A stretch of DNA of 64,000 bases from Victivallales bacterium (GCA_017535315.1 JAFXUD010000003.1:1-64000); one strand, 5' to 3'. Shown: positions 1 to 9,812, counted from the stretch's first letter. Numbers and translations are program-made. The notes: a model not told the origin generated them from the letters alone.

Positions 1-199
1 ACGTGGGACGTGGGACGTGGGACGTGGGACGTGGGACGTGGGACGTGGGACGTGGGACGTGGGACGTGGGACGTGGGACGTGGGACGTGGGACGTGGGAC
101 GTGGGACGTGGGACGTGGGACGTGGGACGTGGGACGTGGGACGTGGGACGTGGGACGTGGGACGTGGGACGTGGGACGTGGGACGTGGGACGTGGGACG
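1..199. repeat. Heptamer satellite (GGGACGT)n
   Basis: About 28 near-perfect tandem copies of the 7-bp unit GGGACGT fill the start of the window and probably continue beyond it. Because 7 is not a multiple of 3, all forward frames are open and give spurious GRGTWDV repeats, which are not treated as genes. The last T of the array is the first base of the TGA stop (complement strand) of the adjoining MFS gene. Confidence 0.95.
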
Positions 200-1420
200 T
201 CAGCAGGGCGTGGTCTGGAAGCGTGGTCTGGTGAGGATGCGGATGATGATGAAATAGATAGGGAAGGCGATAAGATAGGAGGCGGCTGCGGTCAGGAAGG
301 TGCCCCGTATGCCGATGGTTGCATAGCATATTCCACCGATGACAGCGGCGAGCATAGTGCCGACGCTGCTGATGCTGCTGGAGGCCCCGAAGACAGTGCC
401 TCGCCTCTCTTTAGGCGTGATGGTAGATAGGGTGCGCTGGATGACAGGCTGGATGCCGCCTGCCGCGACATAGAGCAGCGTGCGGCAGGCGGCAAAATAG
501 ATGGGGCTGTTGCCAAAACTCTGCATGGTCATCGCAATGATGGAGACGATGAAGATGGGGCAGATGAGCACAATGGGCGGGTATCTGTCGGCCAGGGTAC
601 CCGCCGATGCTCCAGCGATGATGGCTCCGATGCAAACGATGGCGCTGATGATGCCCGTCCAGTATTCCGCCTCTTCCTTGGAGGTCATCTCCTCGACGCG
701 GAGGGCCAGGTAGGGGGTCTCGATGCTTCGGATGAGTCCCAGCAGGAGGAAGAGCAGGAGCATCAGCCAGATGGGGAGAGTGAAGTTGGTTCGCCAGCTC
801 TTTGCGGCGGTGTCAACGGCTTTTTTCAGCATGCTGTTCTTTTCCATGTCGTCATTGGTGAAGATGACGGCAAAGCCTGCGATGAAGTACATGACACCGC
901 AGAGCCAGAAGGCGTGCAGGTAGGTGTATTTGTGGATGATGAGTCCGCCGATGAAGTTGCCGAGCATGGCACCGCCCCAAATGGCCGTGGAGAGGAGTCC
1001 CAGCGCGAAACCCTGGCGATTTTCGGGCGTGGTTCTGACCACCATGATGTTGGAGGCGGCTGTGGTACCTGCACAGCTGGCGGTGATAAAACGCAGGAAA
1101 ATCAGCATCTCTGGCGATTTGACGTAGCCCATCAGCGCGAAGATGGGAGCTGTGACGAAGGTGCCTCGCAACAGCATGGGTTTGATGCCGAAACGGTCGC
1201 CAAGCATCCCCCAGATGGGGCAGAAGATGACATACCCTAGTGTCCCGAAGAAACTGAATGCCGAGATGTATTTCGCCAAGTCAGCCTGCACGGTGACGCC
1301 CAGCTCGTTCTTGATGAACAACGAGATGAAGGGTACCATCGCCGAATAGCCAGCCATGATGAGCAGCTGTGAAAACCACAGCATTGCGATGTTGATTTTC
1401 CAGTGGGATTTGGTTGCCAT
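200..1420 (-). CDS. MFS transporter (12-TM sugar/metabolite permease)
   Basis: A 406-residue polytopic membrane protein with about 12 hydrophobic segments and the layout of a major facilitator permease, including a GDRFG cytoplasmic loop 2 motif near residue 75. The start MATKSH at 1420 is preferred; an upstream in-frame start at 1507 would add 29 basic residues encoded by a repeat element. It is the last gene of a co-directional set with a BNR-propeller protein and a heparinase-type lyase, so import of oligosaccharides or uronates released by them is a reasonable inference. The substrate cannot be read from sequence. The stop codon is formed at the junction with the heptamer satellite, so the C terminus may have been trimmed or extended by repeat expansion. 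Confidence 0.85.
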   Translation of the reverse strand: MATKSHWKINIAMLWFSQLLIMAGYSAMVPFISLFIKNELGVTVQADLAKYISAFSFFGTLGYVIFCPIWGMLGDRFGIKPMLLRGTFVTAPIFALMGYVKSPEMLIFLRFITASCAGTTAASNIMVVRTTPENRQGFALGLLSTAIWGGAMLGNFIGGLIIHKYTYLHAFWLCGVMYFIAGFAVIFTNDDMEKNSMLKKAVDTAAKSWRTNFTLPIWLMLLLFLLLGLIRSIETPYLALRVEEMTSKEEAEYWTGIISAIVCIGAIIAGASAGTLADRYPPIVLICPIFIVSIIAMTMQSFGNSPIYFAACRTLLYVAAGGIQPVIQRTLSTITPKERRGTVFGASSSISSVGTMLAAVIGGICYATIGIRGTFLTAAASYLIAFPIYFIIIRILTRPRFQTTPC

Positions 1421-1480
1421 TGCGTTTTTGAGAGAAGCTCTGTGATGTCTCTCCAATTGAAATGTGCGTAGGCTTTTTCT

Positions 1481-1612
1481 GCGCCGTGCCGCTTCGCTAC
1501 GCGGCACGGCGCAAAGGGATTGGGAGAGCTGTTTGTCCCGTGGGTTTTCGCTCGCCGCTGACGCGGCTTCGCTCCACCCACGGCTATGTTCTTGTCGCCA
1601 CTACGCGGCTCT
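1481..1612. repeat. Hairpin-core repeat element
   Basis: Contains a GCCGTGCCGC/GCGGCACGGC stem and a CCGTGGGT/ACCCACGG stem, the core shared with elements at 10089, 18083, 53399, 55193 and 55456. It lies between the MFS gene start and the stop of the BNR protein gene. A 9-bp direct repeat AATTGAAAT (1455-1463 and 1613-1621) flanks it. Confidence 0.7.
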
Positions 1613-3992
1613 AATTGAAATCAGCGACAAATGACCAGGTCTTTCCGCCGTCCTTGGATTTGATAAGGGCGCGGGAGGAAATCTGTTCGTTGCGGTAGAA
1701 CCAGTAGGTTGACCAGTAGATGTAAGAGAGATAAAGGGTGCCCTTGCGGTCGATGCAGAGCCTGTGGTAGAAGACGCTGTAGTCGGTAAAGGGTGGATAG
1801 AGGAGGATTTCGGGCTCTGACCATTCATTCTGCATGGCAGGCTTCTGTTGCTGTGCCAGTTGCGCGAACGAACCGATTGGGAAGATGGGATGCTTGCTGC
1901 CCCAGAGGCGGAAGGCGGTGTGGAGGACATCCTGTTTGTCGCAGACGAGACCAATGTAGGTCTGCCCCAGCTTTTCCCCAACGTCAGCCGCTGGCGTCCA
2001 GCCTTCTTCGGCGGTGTTAGGTTTAAGGGAACGCGCATACTTGAAGGTGCTGCCGTGGGTGCCGACGAGGGCATGGAGGTATCCTTTGCTGTCCAAGGTG
2101 ATGCAGGGGGTGTTGTGGACATCGTTGGCAGGCGGCCCGAAGCCGATAAGGGCAGGGGAGGATAGTTTGCCAGTTTCATAGTCGTATGTCGCCACGAAGG
2201 TGGGAACGCCGACAATGCTCTTGTCATTGGGATCGGTTGCTTCAGCCCAGATGACATGCGTCCTGTTCTGGAAAGAGACGATTGTGCACGGGATGCCAGA
2301 ATGCAGGGAGATGCCGATGCTCAGCTTGGTGACGTGAATCGGTGGCAGGAAAGTGATTTCACCATCCTTCTTGACGGGGATGACGAGGTACATGTCGTTT
2401 TCACTGCGCCAGAAGGTCTGCCTGGTGCGCGGTCCTGTGTCGCGGCGCTTGTTGACAATGATGGGCGGCGGTCCTGGAGGCATGTTGTGCCCCGTAAAGG
2501 CTTCGATATCAATGGAGCCATAGATGGGGAGTTTTGCCAGCTTGAAGGTGAGGCCGTTGTCGCTGGAGTAGGCAAGGTATTGGCCGCGGTTGTAGCCGAC
2601 GACGACATAGACCCAGTTATCCTTGTCAAAGGCGATTTTTGTGGAGTTGAAGGTCTGGAGGTTGATGCTGGGTTCCTTCACATTTGGGACAATGAAACGG
2701 CCATGGCACCATTTGCCGTCGTGCAGGGACATGACATCCTTTGTGAGGACGAATGGCCTGTTCTCCATGTCAAAGTAGGGCTGCTGAATGGTGGGATAGT
2801 CGGGCGCGTAGGCGTACTGCTGGTTTTCGTGGTTGTAGGGTGTCAGGAGCAACGGTGTCTTGAAGGCATAGTCCTTGTCCTTTTGTGCCTGGCGGACCGT
2901 CAGCGTAGAGTAGGTGGTAAAGCCGTCAGTGGTGACGCGGATGCGGCATGAACCTTCCTCGCAGGAATTACATTTTACGGTGAGCTTCTTGTCGTAGCAT
3001 TGTGGCGGCAGGGTCACGTCTGTGAAGGGGAGGGTGGCGAAATGGGGGGTGTCGCCATCGTATTCCAGTTCGAGGTGGACCTGTTTGGGCTGGTCGCCAA
3101 GATTCTGCATGGTAAAGACGACATTCTCTTTTTTGCCTTGCGGAATATTGATGGTGAAGTTGTAGGGATGGAGCAGACGGCGGTTGGTACAGTAGTCGAA
3201 CCAGGCGGAACGCTTGTCGGTCCAGATGGTGCCGTTGGGGAAGAGCGAACTCTTTTCCCAGCGAGTAATGTGATCGCCATTGAGAACGGCCTGCATTTTG
3301 GAGAGGTGAATGGACCAGGGGGCCGTGCGGGAATCGTCTGCCTGGAGGGCAAGGCTTGTCTTGCCTTCTTCTGAGGCGGCCTCGAACTTGGCGACTGTAG
3401 TGCCTTTGTCATCGAGCAGCATTGGGGGTTCCGTACCTGGAAGAATACGGGATAGTTCCACGTTGAAGGCTGTCTTTGGAGGATAGAACACAATGTCACC
3501 TTCGTGTTCCCCAGAGAGAACGACAATGGGCTCCTCATGGCGGGCATCCCTGTGTCCGCGCGAGGTCTCGATAATGTATTTTTCGCAGTTTGTGGTGAAG
3601 CCCCAGCGGATTTCGTCACCATAGCGGTCACCAACGGCGGTGACGCAGAGGGCATAAACGCCAGGATGCTCCACGTCAACGGTGAAATCGACCTTCTGGA
3701 ACTGGTTGTTCTTCTGCGTGCCTGGTATCCAGACATCCGCTAGAACCTCTCTGGAAGGGGAGACGAGTATGGCGCGGACCGTTATTGATTTATTCGGGTC
3801 CATCTTCATGAGCGAGAGCGTGAACAGTCCCTTTTTCGGGTAGAAGAAGGCACCGCCCGTGGTTCTGATGCGGGTCGGGAAGAGAGAGAAGTCTGTCAAG
3901 GTCTGGATTTCGCTGACCTGTGCTTTGGATTGTGCAAAAGAGGATGAAGCCATAAGTAACGCTCCTGTAAGAATGAATAGTAGTTTTTTCAT
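1611..3992 (-). CDS. Secreted BNR/Asp-box beta-propeller protein
   Basis: A 793-residue exported protein. The start MKKLLFILTGALL at 3992 gives a classical signal peptide ending around SSFAQ; the upstream start at 4028 would place 12 polar residues before it. The C-terminal half carries Asp-box-like strands (SSDNGLTF and SKDGGKTWSF) and resembles BNR_4-type propellers found in sialidase-like and polysaccharide-processing proteins. The N-terminal ~400 residues look like beta-sandwich domains. The stop lies next to a hairpin repeat. The upstream gene on the same strand is a heparinase II/III-like lyase 54 bp away, so a role in binding or processing an extracellular acidic polysaccharide is likely. 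Catalytic residues of a true sialidase (Arg triad, Tyr/Glu) could not be assigned. Confidence 0.7.
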   Translation of the reverse strand: MKKLLFILTGALLMASSSFAQSKAQVSEIQTLTDFSLFPTRIRTTGGAFFYPKKGLFTLSLMKMDPNKSITVRAILVSPSREVLADVWIPGTQKNNQFQKVDFTVDVEHPGVYALCVTAVGDRYGDEIRWGFTTNCEKYIIETSRGHRDARHEEPIVVLSGEHEGDIVFYPPKTAFNVELSRILPGTEPPMLLDDKGTTVAKFEAASEEGKTSLALQADDSRTAPWSIHLSKMQAVLNGDHITRWEKSSLFPNGTIWTDKRSAWFDYCTNRRLLHPYNFTINIPQGKKENVVFTMQNLGDQPKQVHLELEYDGDTPHFATLPFTDVTLPPQCYDKKLTVKCNSCEEGSCRIRVTTDGFTTYSTLTVRQAQKDKDYAFKTPLLLTPYNHENQQYAYAPDYPTIQQPYFDMENRPFVLTKDVMSLHDGKWCHGRFIVPNVKEPSINLQTFNSTKIAFDKDNWVYVVVGYNRGQYLAYSSDNGLTFKLAKLPIYGSIDIEAFTGHNMPPGPPPIIVNKRRDTGPRTRQTFWRSENDMYLVIPVKKDGEITFLPPIHVTKLSIGISLHSGIPCTIVSFQNRTHVIWAEATDPNDKSIVGVPTFVATYDYETGKLSSPALIGFGPPANDVHNTPCITLDSKGYLHALVGTHGSTFKYARSLKPNTAEEGWTPAADVGEKLGQTYIGLVCDKQDVLHTAFRLWGSKHPIFPIGSFAQLAQQQKPAMQNEWSEPEILLYPPFTDYSVFYHRLCIDRKGTLYLSYIYWSTYWFYRNEQISSRALIKSKDGGKTWSFVADFN

Positions 3993-4046
3993 GGTCGTGG
4001 TTGGTGGATTCACCTGACGCTTAAGCACCAGGCAAAGGATATGTTA

Positions 4047-7000
4047 TCATTGAATGGAGGAGAAGAAGTCGATTTGGATGGTGTCGCCTGGGCCGTAGTC
4101 GTAGATGGTGAACATGGCATTGCCGTCGCCGTCAGTGTCAGGGAAGGCTTTGTTCATGTCTGGCTTGGAGATGTCGCCGATGACGTTGACATCGTTCAAC
4201 CATGCGTTTTTGATGGTGAAGATGCGGTCGCCTTTTTCATTGACGAGACACTTGCCGTTGTAGTAAAAGAAGTAACACATTCGCAGTTCGGTCTTGGTAT
4301 GGATGGCGCTTTCCGTGCAGTTGCGGATGAAGCCTTCACCGATTCGGGCATCGAGGTTGAACGTCAGGATGCATTTGCCGTCGATAAGTTCCGCCTTTTG
4401 GATGATGTAGGAGGCGGAACTCCCGTGTTCATTGTAGATGCGGATGTGCCGCCCTTGCAGGATGGCATCTTTGGGCGGAAGGTTGTCAAGTGTGATGGTT
4501 TTGTTTTTCCAGTCGCAGGAGGCGATTTTGGCACTGAAGGCTGCCGTGGGGAGGGTGATGGCGACATCGCCAGTTGTGAGGGTGGTACCCCGTACCAGGG
4601 TGGAGGCGGTGCATTTGCCGTTTTGATGGCGGACAAAGCCCACGATGCCGTCCGATGTTATGCCGCCTGCAGTGACTTTGGCACCATTGGCCTTCTGGAG
4701 GATGAAGGTGTCTGTGAAATCCTTGCCATGGACGCGAATGGCAAGTGGCGGCCACTCGGTTTTGCCGTCGGTTTTAACGTCAAGTTGCTCGATGCGTTCC
4801 AGGCAGGGAGCAAGCGTGAAAGGATTCATGATGTGGAGGTACTGTCCCTTCAAGTTGTCGCCTCCCTTGATTTTGGTGATGAACCAGGGAAGGTCGTAGG
4901 CGTTGTTGCCACCGCCAGGTGGTGTGGCATGGGCCTTGATGGTGGTCGAACCAGACGGCATGAGCGAAAAGACACGGTAGCCTGTGTGCGGTTGGTTGAA
5001 GAACTCCAAATCGATTTGCAGCGGGCCGTCAAAAGTGGCGGAGGCTGGGTCTTTCATATAGGAAAGGCACGCCAAATCCCTGTCGTTCACGCTGGAGAAA
5101 TCACCGTATTTCAGGCCCGCGCCAAGTGCTGTGCCCTCATAGGGCGTGAAAGACACGTTGGTCTTCAGGTTTCCTTCTTGCGTATGAAAACTGACGGTAT
5201 GCTCATCGCCACCGCAGACACGCTCAAGCGTCAGGACGTATGAGTCCTCGGGCGAGACATCCACGAGTATCAGCGTGCGCTCGCGGATGTGTCCATCCTT
5301 ATGTCTGGCCTCCGCCACGGCCACCTGGATGGGCGAGGCAGGTACGAAGGCGGTCAGTGCCCCCTTGTGGAAATCGATGGACTTGATGCCAGTGATATGC
5401 GTCTCGTAGTGGGTGCCCCAACTGCTCTCCCAATCAACTGCGTAGGACCAGCCGATGGGGTAGCCAAGTTCAGGTGTGAGGTCGCGCATGATGGCGGCAT
5501 ATCCCCAGGTGAGCATATCGACGTGGGCGTGCTGCGGGACGCGCTGGTAGCGCAGCCAGGCGGCACGCTGGTTGTTGTCCATGCCAGAGCGCAGAAATGC
5601 CATGCCATAGCCGTCCTGGAAGTTGGAGGGCACTTGCACCTGCCAGCCGAGGTGCTTGCCAGCCTCTTCAATTTTGGCGACCAGCTCCTTGTCCTTGATG
5701 TGTGCCGTGCCATTTCCCGTTGGACCGTAGATGGCCTGCAGGAAGCGCTCGTCGCCCGTATGCTTGTAGGCGGCGATGAAGTTCTGCTTGGAGAGCGGAT
5801 AGCCTTGGGACTGGGAAAGAATGGTGGGCCTTTTGGCGCCGCCTGTGTCTCCGACTATCGGGTAGTGGCGACCGATAAGGCCGAAATCAAGCGGTGCGTC
5901 AAATTGCAGGCGATATTTCGGGTCGTTGCGCGGGGAGACGAAGGTTGGGGGGACAAACTTGTCAGGGAAGAGGGCGGCTACCTTGTCCAGAGTATTGAAA
6001 ATACGTGTCATGTCGTTGATTTGTATACTGTTGTAGCTTGGCGACTCATGTGCATGACCGTCCTTGTAATACTGGTTTGTGAGGGCGAATCGGATGCCTT
6101 TTTCGTTGAGGAGCCAGTCGGCCACGTTGAGAGTCTGCTCGGTGCCATACGTCAGGGCAAGGGTGAGGGCGGTGGATTCCTGCTGCGGGTAGTTGCGGGC
6201 AATCTTGTTGTCCATGGCTGCTTGGATTTGGACGCGCAGGACACCTGCGTCCATGAAGCGTCTGAAAGCGGTGATGTCCGTGATTTCGGGGTGGTAATGG
6301 CTTTGGCAGAAGGCGATGAGGTCGTGGTCGTCATCCAGCTTGTCGAAGATGCAGTCCCATACGAGGGCCATCTGCTCCATGATGGGGGTGTCCCAGTTTG
6401 GCTGAATGTAGAGGAAGGTTTCAGGGGATTTGGTGTTTGGAATGGGGGCTCCGACAGGCCAGCGCAGGATGCCGTCGCGGTTGGGGATTTTGCGGTGGTT
6501 CATGTTGAGCGACATGTCAAGCATGCTTTCCGCATAGCGGAAGAGGGCGATTGCGGCGCGGTGGAGGGCTTCCTTGTCGTTGTTGGCGAGGCCAATGAAC
6601 GCCGCCTCTGTGATGCCTGGGATGAACTGCCGCATGTAGGCCATGGTCTGGTGGTAGTAGGCGATGAAAGGCCAGCGACGCGCCTGGCCGCTTGGCGCGA
6701 TGATTGGTTTGACGGGTTCGCATCCGAAGCCGTCGTCGGGGAAGTCGCCCGAGGTCATGTCGCCATTGGCCCAGTCGTTGGAGGGGAAGGAGGTTTTGCA
6801 ATTGGGGCAGGTCACCTTCCACGGGTTGTTGGAATCCAGTATCCAGGGATAGAAGCCGTTGCGTCCCTTGTAGATGTCGGTGCCGCAGACAGGACACCCC
6901 ATGGTCTTGTCATCTGCCCTGTTGCCCAAGACAATCAGGCAGGTGCGGGCGACGGCAGGACCAGGTATCATGTTGAAGACCTGCTCGTCGGATAGTCCCT

Positions 7001-7469
7001 TGAAGTGAAAGATGGGTTTCTTCCTGTATTTTGCAAGTTGTTCTGCATATTCGTCGTCGTCAAGCAGCGTGCGTCTGGTTTTCACGTTCTCTTGGTAGGG
7101 TGCGTCCATTGGCCAGATGCGCGGCAGGACGACGTTGCCGTATTTGCGGGGTGCATAGACATCTGCCCACGGAATGACCTCTACGTCCATCTCCAGATGG
7201 CCGCCCTTTCCGTCAAAGATGATTTTATGGGTTCCTGTTTTTTCCGCCGTGAAGTAGAAGCGCTGGTCGCTGTCCTTGTCTCGCTGTGCGTAGAGCTTAA
7301 GTGCATCTAGCGGGAATGTTGCCTTCAGCGTGCCAGAGTCTTTCTCCTGTCCGATGCAGATTCGGAACCGCTGGCCAGGGAATACCCACATGGGCTTGTC
7401 CAATACCTTTAATTCCGCTGCCATGACGAAGGCGGTCAGCATAAACAGTAAGGAAAGGATGTGTTTCAT
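4047..7469 (-). CDS. Large secreted heparinase II/III-type polysaccharide lyase
   Basis: About 1140 residues with a signal peptide (MKHILSLLFMLTAFVMAAE). The start at 7469 is chosen over 7511 because it begins directly at that signal. Residues ~191-222 contain two CPxC pairs (CPVCGTD and CPNCKTSF), a zinc-ribbon-like insertion. An (alpha/alpha) toroid region follows, with HESPSYN near 473 and QHAHVDMLTWG near 646, typical positions for the catalytic Tyr/His region of heparinase II/III family lyases. The C-terminal half is beta-rich. Family knowledge supports cleavage of a uronic-acid-containing polysaccharide by beta-elimination; the substrate is unknown. It heads the lyase-BNR-MFS gene set. 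The length is well above the usual 600-800 residues. Confidence 0.75.
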   Translation of the reverse strand: MKHILSLLFMLTAFVMAAELKVLDKPMWVFPGQRFRICIGQEKDSGTLKATFPLDALKLYAQRDKDSDQRFYFTAEKTGTHKIIFDGKGGHLEMDVEVIPWADVYAPRKYGNVVLPRIWPMDAPYQENVKTRRTLLDDDEYAEQLAKYRKKPIFHFKGLSDEQVFNMIPGPAVARTCLIVLGNRADDKTMGCPVCGTDIYKGRNGFYPWILDSNNPWKVTCPNCKTSFPSNDWANGDMTSGDFPDDGFGCEPVKPIIAPSGQARRWPFIAYYHQTMAYMRQFIPGITEAAFIGLANNDKEALHRAAIALFRYAESMLDMSLNMNHRKIPNRDGILRWPVGAPIPNTKSPETFLYIQPNWDTPIMEQMALVWDCIFDKLDDDHDLIAFCQSHYHPEITDITAFRRFMDAGVLRVQIQAAMDNKIARNYPQQESTALTLALTYGTEQTLNVADWLLNEKGIRFALTNQYYKDGHAHESPSYNSIQINDMTRIFNTLDKVAALFPDKFVPPTFVSPRNDPKYRLQFDAPLDFGLIGRHYPIVGDTGGAKRPTILSQSQGYPLSKQNFIAAYKHTGDERFLQAIYGPTGNGTAHIKDKELVAKIEEAGKHLGWQVQVPSNFQDGYGMAFLRSGMDNNQRAAWLRYQRVPQHAHVDMLTWGYAAIMRDLTPELGYPIGWSYAVDWESSWGTHYETHITGIKSIDFHKGALTAFVPASPIQVAVAEARHKDGHIRERTLILVDVSPEDSYVLTLERVCGGDEHTVSFHTQEGNLKTNVSFTPYEGTALGAGLKYGDFSSVNDRDLACLSYMKDPASATFDGPLQIDLEFFNQPHTGYRVFSLMPSGSTTIKAHATPPGGGNNAYDLPWFITKIKGGDNLKGQYLHIMNPFTLAPCLERIEQLDVKTDGKTEWPPLAIRVHGKDFTDTFILQKANGAKVTAGGITSDGIVGFVRHQNGKCTASTLVRGTTLTTGDVAITLPTAAFSAKIASCDWKNKTITLDNLPPKDAILQGRHIRIYNEHGSSASYIIQKAELIDGKCILTFNLDARIGEGFIRNCTESAIHTKTELRMCYFFYYNGKCLVNEKGDRIFTIKNAWLNDVNVIGDISKPDMNKAFPDTDGDGNAMFTIYDYGPGDTIQIDFFSSIQ

Positions 7470-7947
7470 GGGATGGTAACCTATGAGCAATTGAAGTGAA
7501 AAAAGCCCCAAATGGCGTTATCTGCCAATAGTATTGCCTAACAGTTCCTTAATATACACCGTCCGATGAAAATCTCATAAGTACTGCTTCAAAAAAGAAC
7601 ATTCTGTTTCCAAGAAGGTAGTTTTGGGAAAACTAAAGGCGGTCAACGCACATCATCAGAAGAGCATGGTAATAACGGCGAGGGCTCGTCGTTGATTATT
7701 GCTTCCAATACTGTTCACCAAGGCGCATAGCATTGGAAGGTATGTCCCCCGTGGTTGTGCAGGAGCAGCGTGGCATATACCTTGGGGCAGCCATGTGCGC
7801 GTTACGCGCACCCGTCGGCGTTGTGCGCACTTGCTGGTTGGTAGGGGGCGGTCCCCCTGTTGCTCGTAGGTGCTTGCAAATGGCGTTGGAATTATGTATA
7901 TTATCAAAATCGCCCCTTAAGCCAAAACAAAATCAGTGGAAATAAAG
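7470..7947. other. Intergenic region between divergent genes
   Basis: This 478-bp stretch should hold the divergent promoters of the lyase operon and the 7948 gene. It contains several short hairpins: AGTTTT/AAAACT near 7620-7634, GTGCGCGT/ACGCGCAC at 7795-7811, and GGGGG/CCCCC near 7845-7858. No convincing gene was seen. The hairpin-rich part (7730-7870) resembles the style of the element at 27356 but no good terminal repeats were found. Confidence 0.5.
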
Positions 7948-9759
7948 ATGTCTGAGGCATTTTTCATAAGCGACGGTGGTGTTGCCGCAAGTCCAGAGGA
8001 GTTGGTGCGCCATTTGCTAGGTCGAATGGACTGCACGCAGAAATGCTCCGTAAGGAAAGCACCATATCTTGAGTTGGCTGAGAAGATTGTCCGTGCGGCA
8101 GTTTCCTGGCAGGATGAGGTCAGTGGCCGTATAATTGACCCGTATGAGCATGTGGAGACGCCCACTGCCACCGCCCGTTATGTCGGAGCCTTGGGAGCAT
8201 TGCTGCAGCAGGGACGATGCAAAGACTTGGCGGACAGCTGCATCAAAGCCATGACTCCGGTCTTGGAGGATCTTTATTATGTCAGGACCAATCATGGGGA
8301 GTTCCTGGTCAAGGAGGCGATGATGGCATATATGGCTCTGAAGGATAGCGTCAGGCCAGAGTTGCTCCGTGAATGGGAGCATTATTTCGCTGATTATGAC
8401 CCTGAGAAAACCTATGGGCGTACGAAAAGCACCACTCCAGACATTGCCGAACGGCAGAACTACCTGACCTTTTCCCTGGCAGGTGAGGCGCTGAAAAAGC
8501 ACCACTGCCTGGCAGACAACCAGGTTTTCGTTCAAGCATATCTTGCCGAACAGCTTGGGAAGTTCGACGAGTGGGGAATGTACCGCGACCCACATTGCCC
8601 CATTGTCTATGATATCACGCCGAGGATGAATCTTGAGATTGCCGAGCATTATGCGTCATATCATGAGCCATACGCATCCATGCTGCGGAAAGACCTTTGG
8701 AATGGGGCGATGTGCATGCTGCTTTACCAATCGCCCACTGGCGAAATGCCCTTTGGCGGACGAAGCAACCAGCAGAATTTCGTGGAAGCCAGCTTTGCTG
8801 TAATCTGTGAACTGGAGGCACGGCGCTGCCGTGACAATGGCGATATGCTTCTGGCTGGGGTATTCCGCCGTGCCGCCGCCCGCGCAGTCCACAGTATCGA
8901 AAAATATCTGCAGGAGACGCCGATCAACTTCAACAAGAACCGCTTTCCGCCCTCGGTGCAGCATGGCAGGCAACGCTCATACGGCTATTATGGAGCCTAT
9001 TCGCTTCTGATAGCCAGCCAGCTGGCGCTTGCTTCGCTCTTTGCGGATGACGCGATTCCCTTCGCCAATTCGTCTCCAGCCGAAACCGGCACATATCTTT
9101 GGCGGACCACCGATGATTTCCACAAGCTATTTGCCTGTGTTCAGGGAAATCATGTAGAGGTAGAGCTGATGCCGGACATGAACTATGACGCGCTTGGCTG
9201 GGGACGCTGGCATCTGATGGGCGCTCCTGCTGAATTGGCGCTCTCTTGTCCTGTCACGGCGCATCCATCCTTTTTGACCATAACGCCGCCTTCTGAGGCG
9301 CTTGCCTTTGGTCCTGGAATCCCTGATGGATTTGTGGCTGGTATGAGCATCGAGAAGTCAAGTGAATGCAAGGTCCATTCCATTTCAGTAAACGATTCCG
9401 CCGTGGAGTTTTCCGTCGATTGGCCATGCTTTGGTGCACGCATTACGGAAACACTTCGTCTGGAAGCTGGTTCCGTTCATATCGAGGCGGTCAATCACAG
9501 CGCCGATGTAATTTACTATCGCGTGCCCATGATACTGACAGATGGGGAAAACTGGGGGACAGTTGAAACTTTGGACAATGGTTTTACATTACACTACAAG
9601 GGATGCTCCTTCATGGCGACCTGTGAAAACCATGAATTTGAAAAGCTTCAGGAGACATGGATTGCCGCTAACCGCAATGCCCTTTACCGTCCTATCTGTT
9701 TCAAGGTCAACTCACGCAGCATAAAGCTTGATTTTCGCATTGTGACGGCAAGAAACTAG
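7948..9759 (+). CDS. Cytoplasmic protein of unknown function, possible alpha/alpha-toroid carbohydrate enzyme
   Basis: A 603-residue protein without signal peptide or membrane segments. ATG at 7948 is preferred; GGAA lies 6 nt upstream. An in-frame GTG at 7936 is possible. Residues 1-370 are helical with Trp/Tyr/His-rich motifs (FGGRSNQQNF, GRQRSYGYYGAYS) reminiscent of (alpha/alpha)6 toroids. Residues ~390-603 look like a beta-sandwich (EVELMPDMNYDALGWGRWH). That two-domain layout occurs in polysaccharide lyases and some glycoside hydrolases, but I do not recognise the family. It is divergent from the lyase operon, which suggests intracellular processing of an imported oligosaccharide. This is inference. 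Confidence 0.7.
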   Translation: MSEAFFISDGGVAASPEELVRHLLGRMDCTQKCSVRKAPYLELAEKIVRAAVSWQDEVSGRIIDPYEHVETPTATARYVGALGALLQQGRCKDLADSCIKAMTPVLEDLYYVRTNHGEFLVKEAMMAYMALKDSVRPELLREWEHYFADYDPEKTYGRTKSTTPDIAERQNYLTFSLAGEALKKHHCLADNQVFVQAYLAEQLGKFDEWGMYRDPHCPIVYDITPRMNLEIAEHYASYHEPYASMLRKDLWNGAMCMLLYQSPTGEMPFGGRSNQQNFVEASFAVICELEARRCRDNGDMLLAGVFRRAAARAVHSIEKYLQETPINFNKNRFPPSVQHGRQRSYGYYGAYSLLIASQLALASLFADDAIPFANSSPAETGTYLWRTTDDFHKLFACVQGNHVEVELMPDMNYDALGWGRWHLMGAPAELALSCPVTAHPSFLTITPPSEALAFGPGIPDGFVAGMSIEKSSECKVHSISVNDSAVEFSVDWPCFGARITETLRLEAGSVHIEAVNHSADVIYYRVPMILTDGENWGTVETLDNGFTLHYKGCSFMATCENHEFEKLQETWIAANRNALYRPICFKVNSRSIKLDFRIVTARN

Positions 9760-9812
9760 AAGTTTTATAAGGGCATCTGACTAACACACTGCCTCTAACA
9801 TGCTTTTCCTAC

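Noticed and set aside
3-430. Forward ORFs with GRGTWDV repeats
   Set aside because: They are translations of the GGGACGT satellite, open in all three frames; no independent coding evidence.
914-1240. Forward ORFs of 60-600 residues opposite the minus-strand genes, such as 5289-6995
   Set aside because: They mirror the codon structure of real genes on the other strand, have no ribosome sites or recognisable domains, and are shadows.
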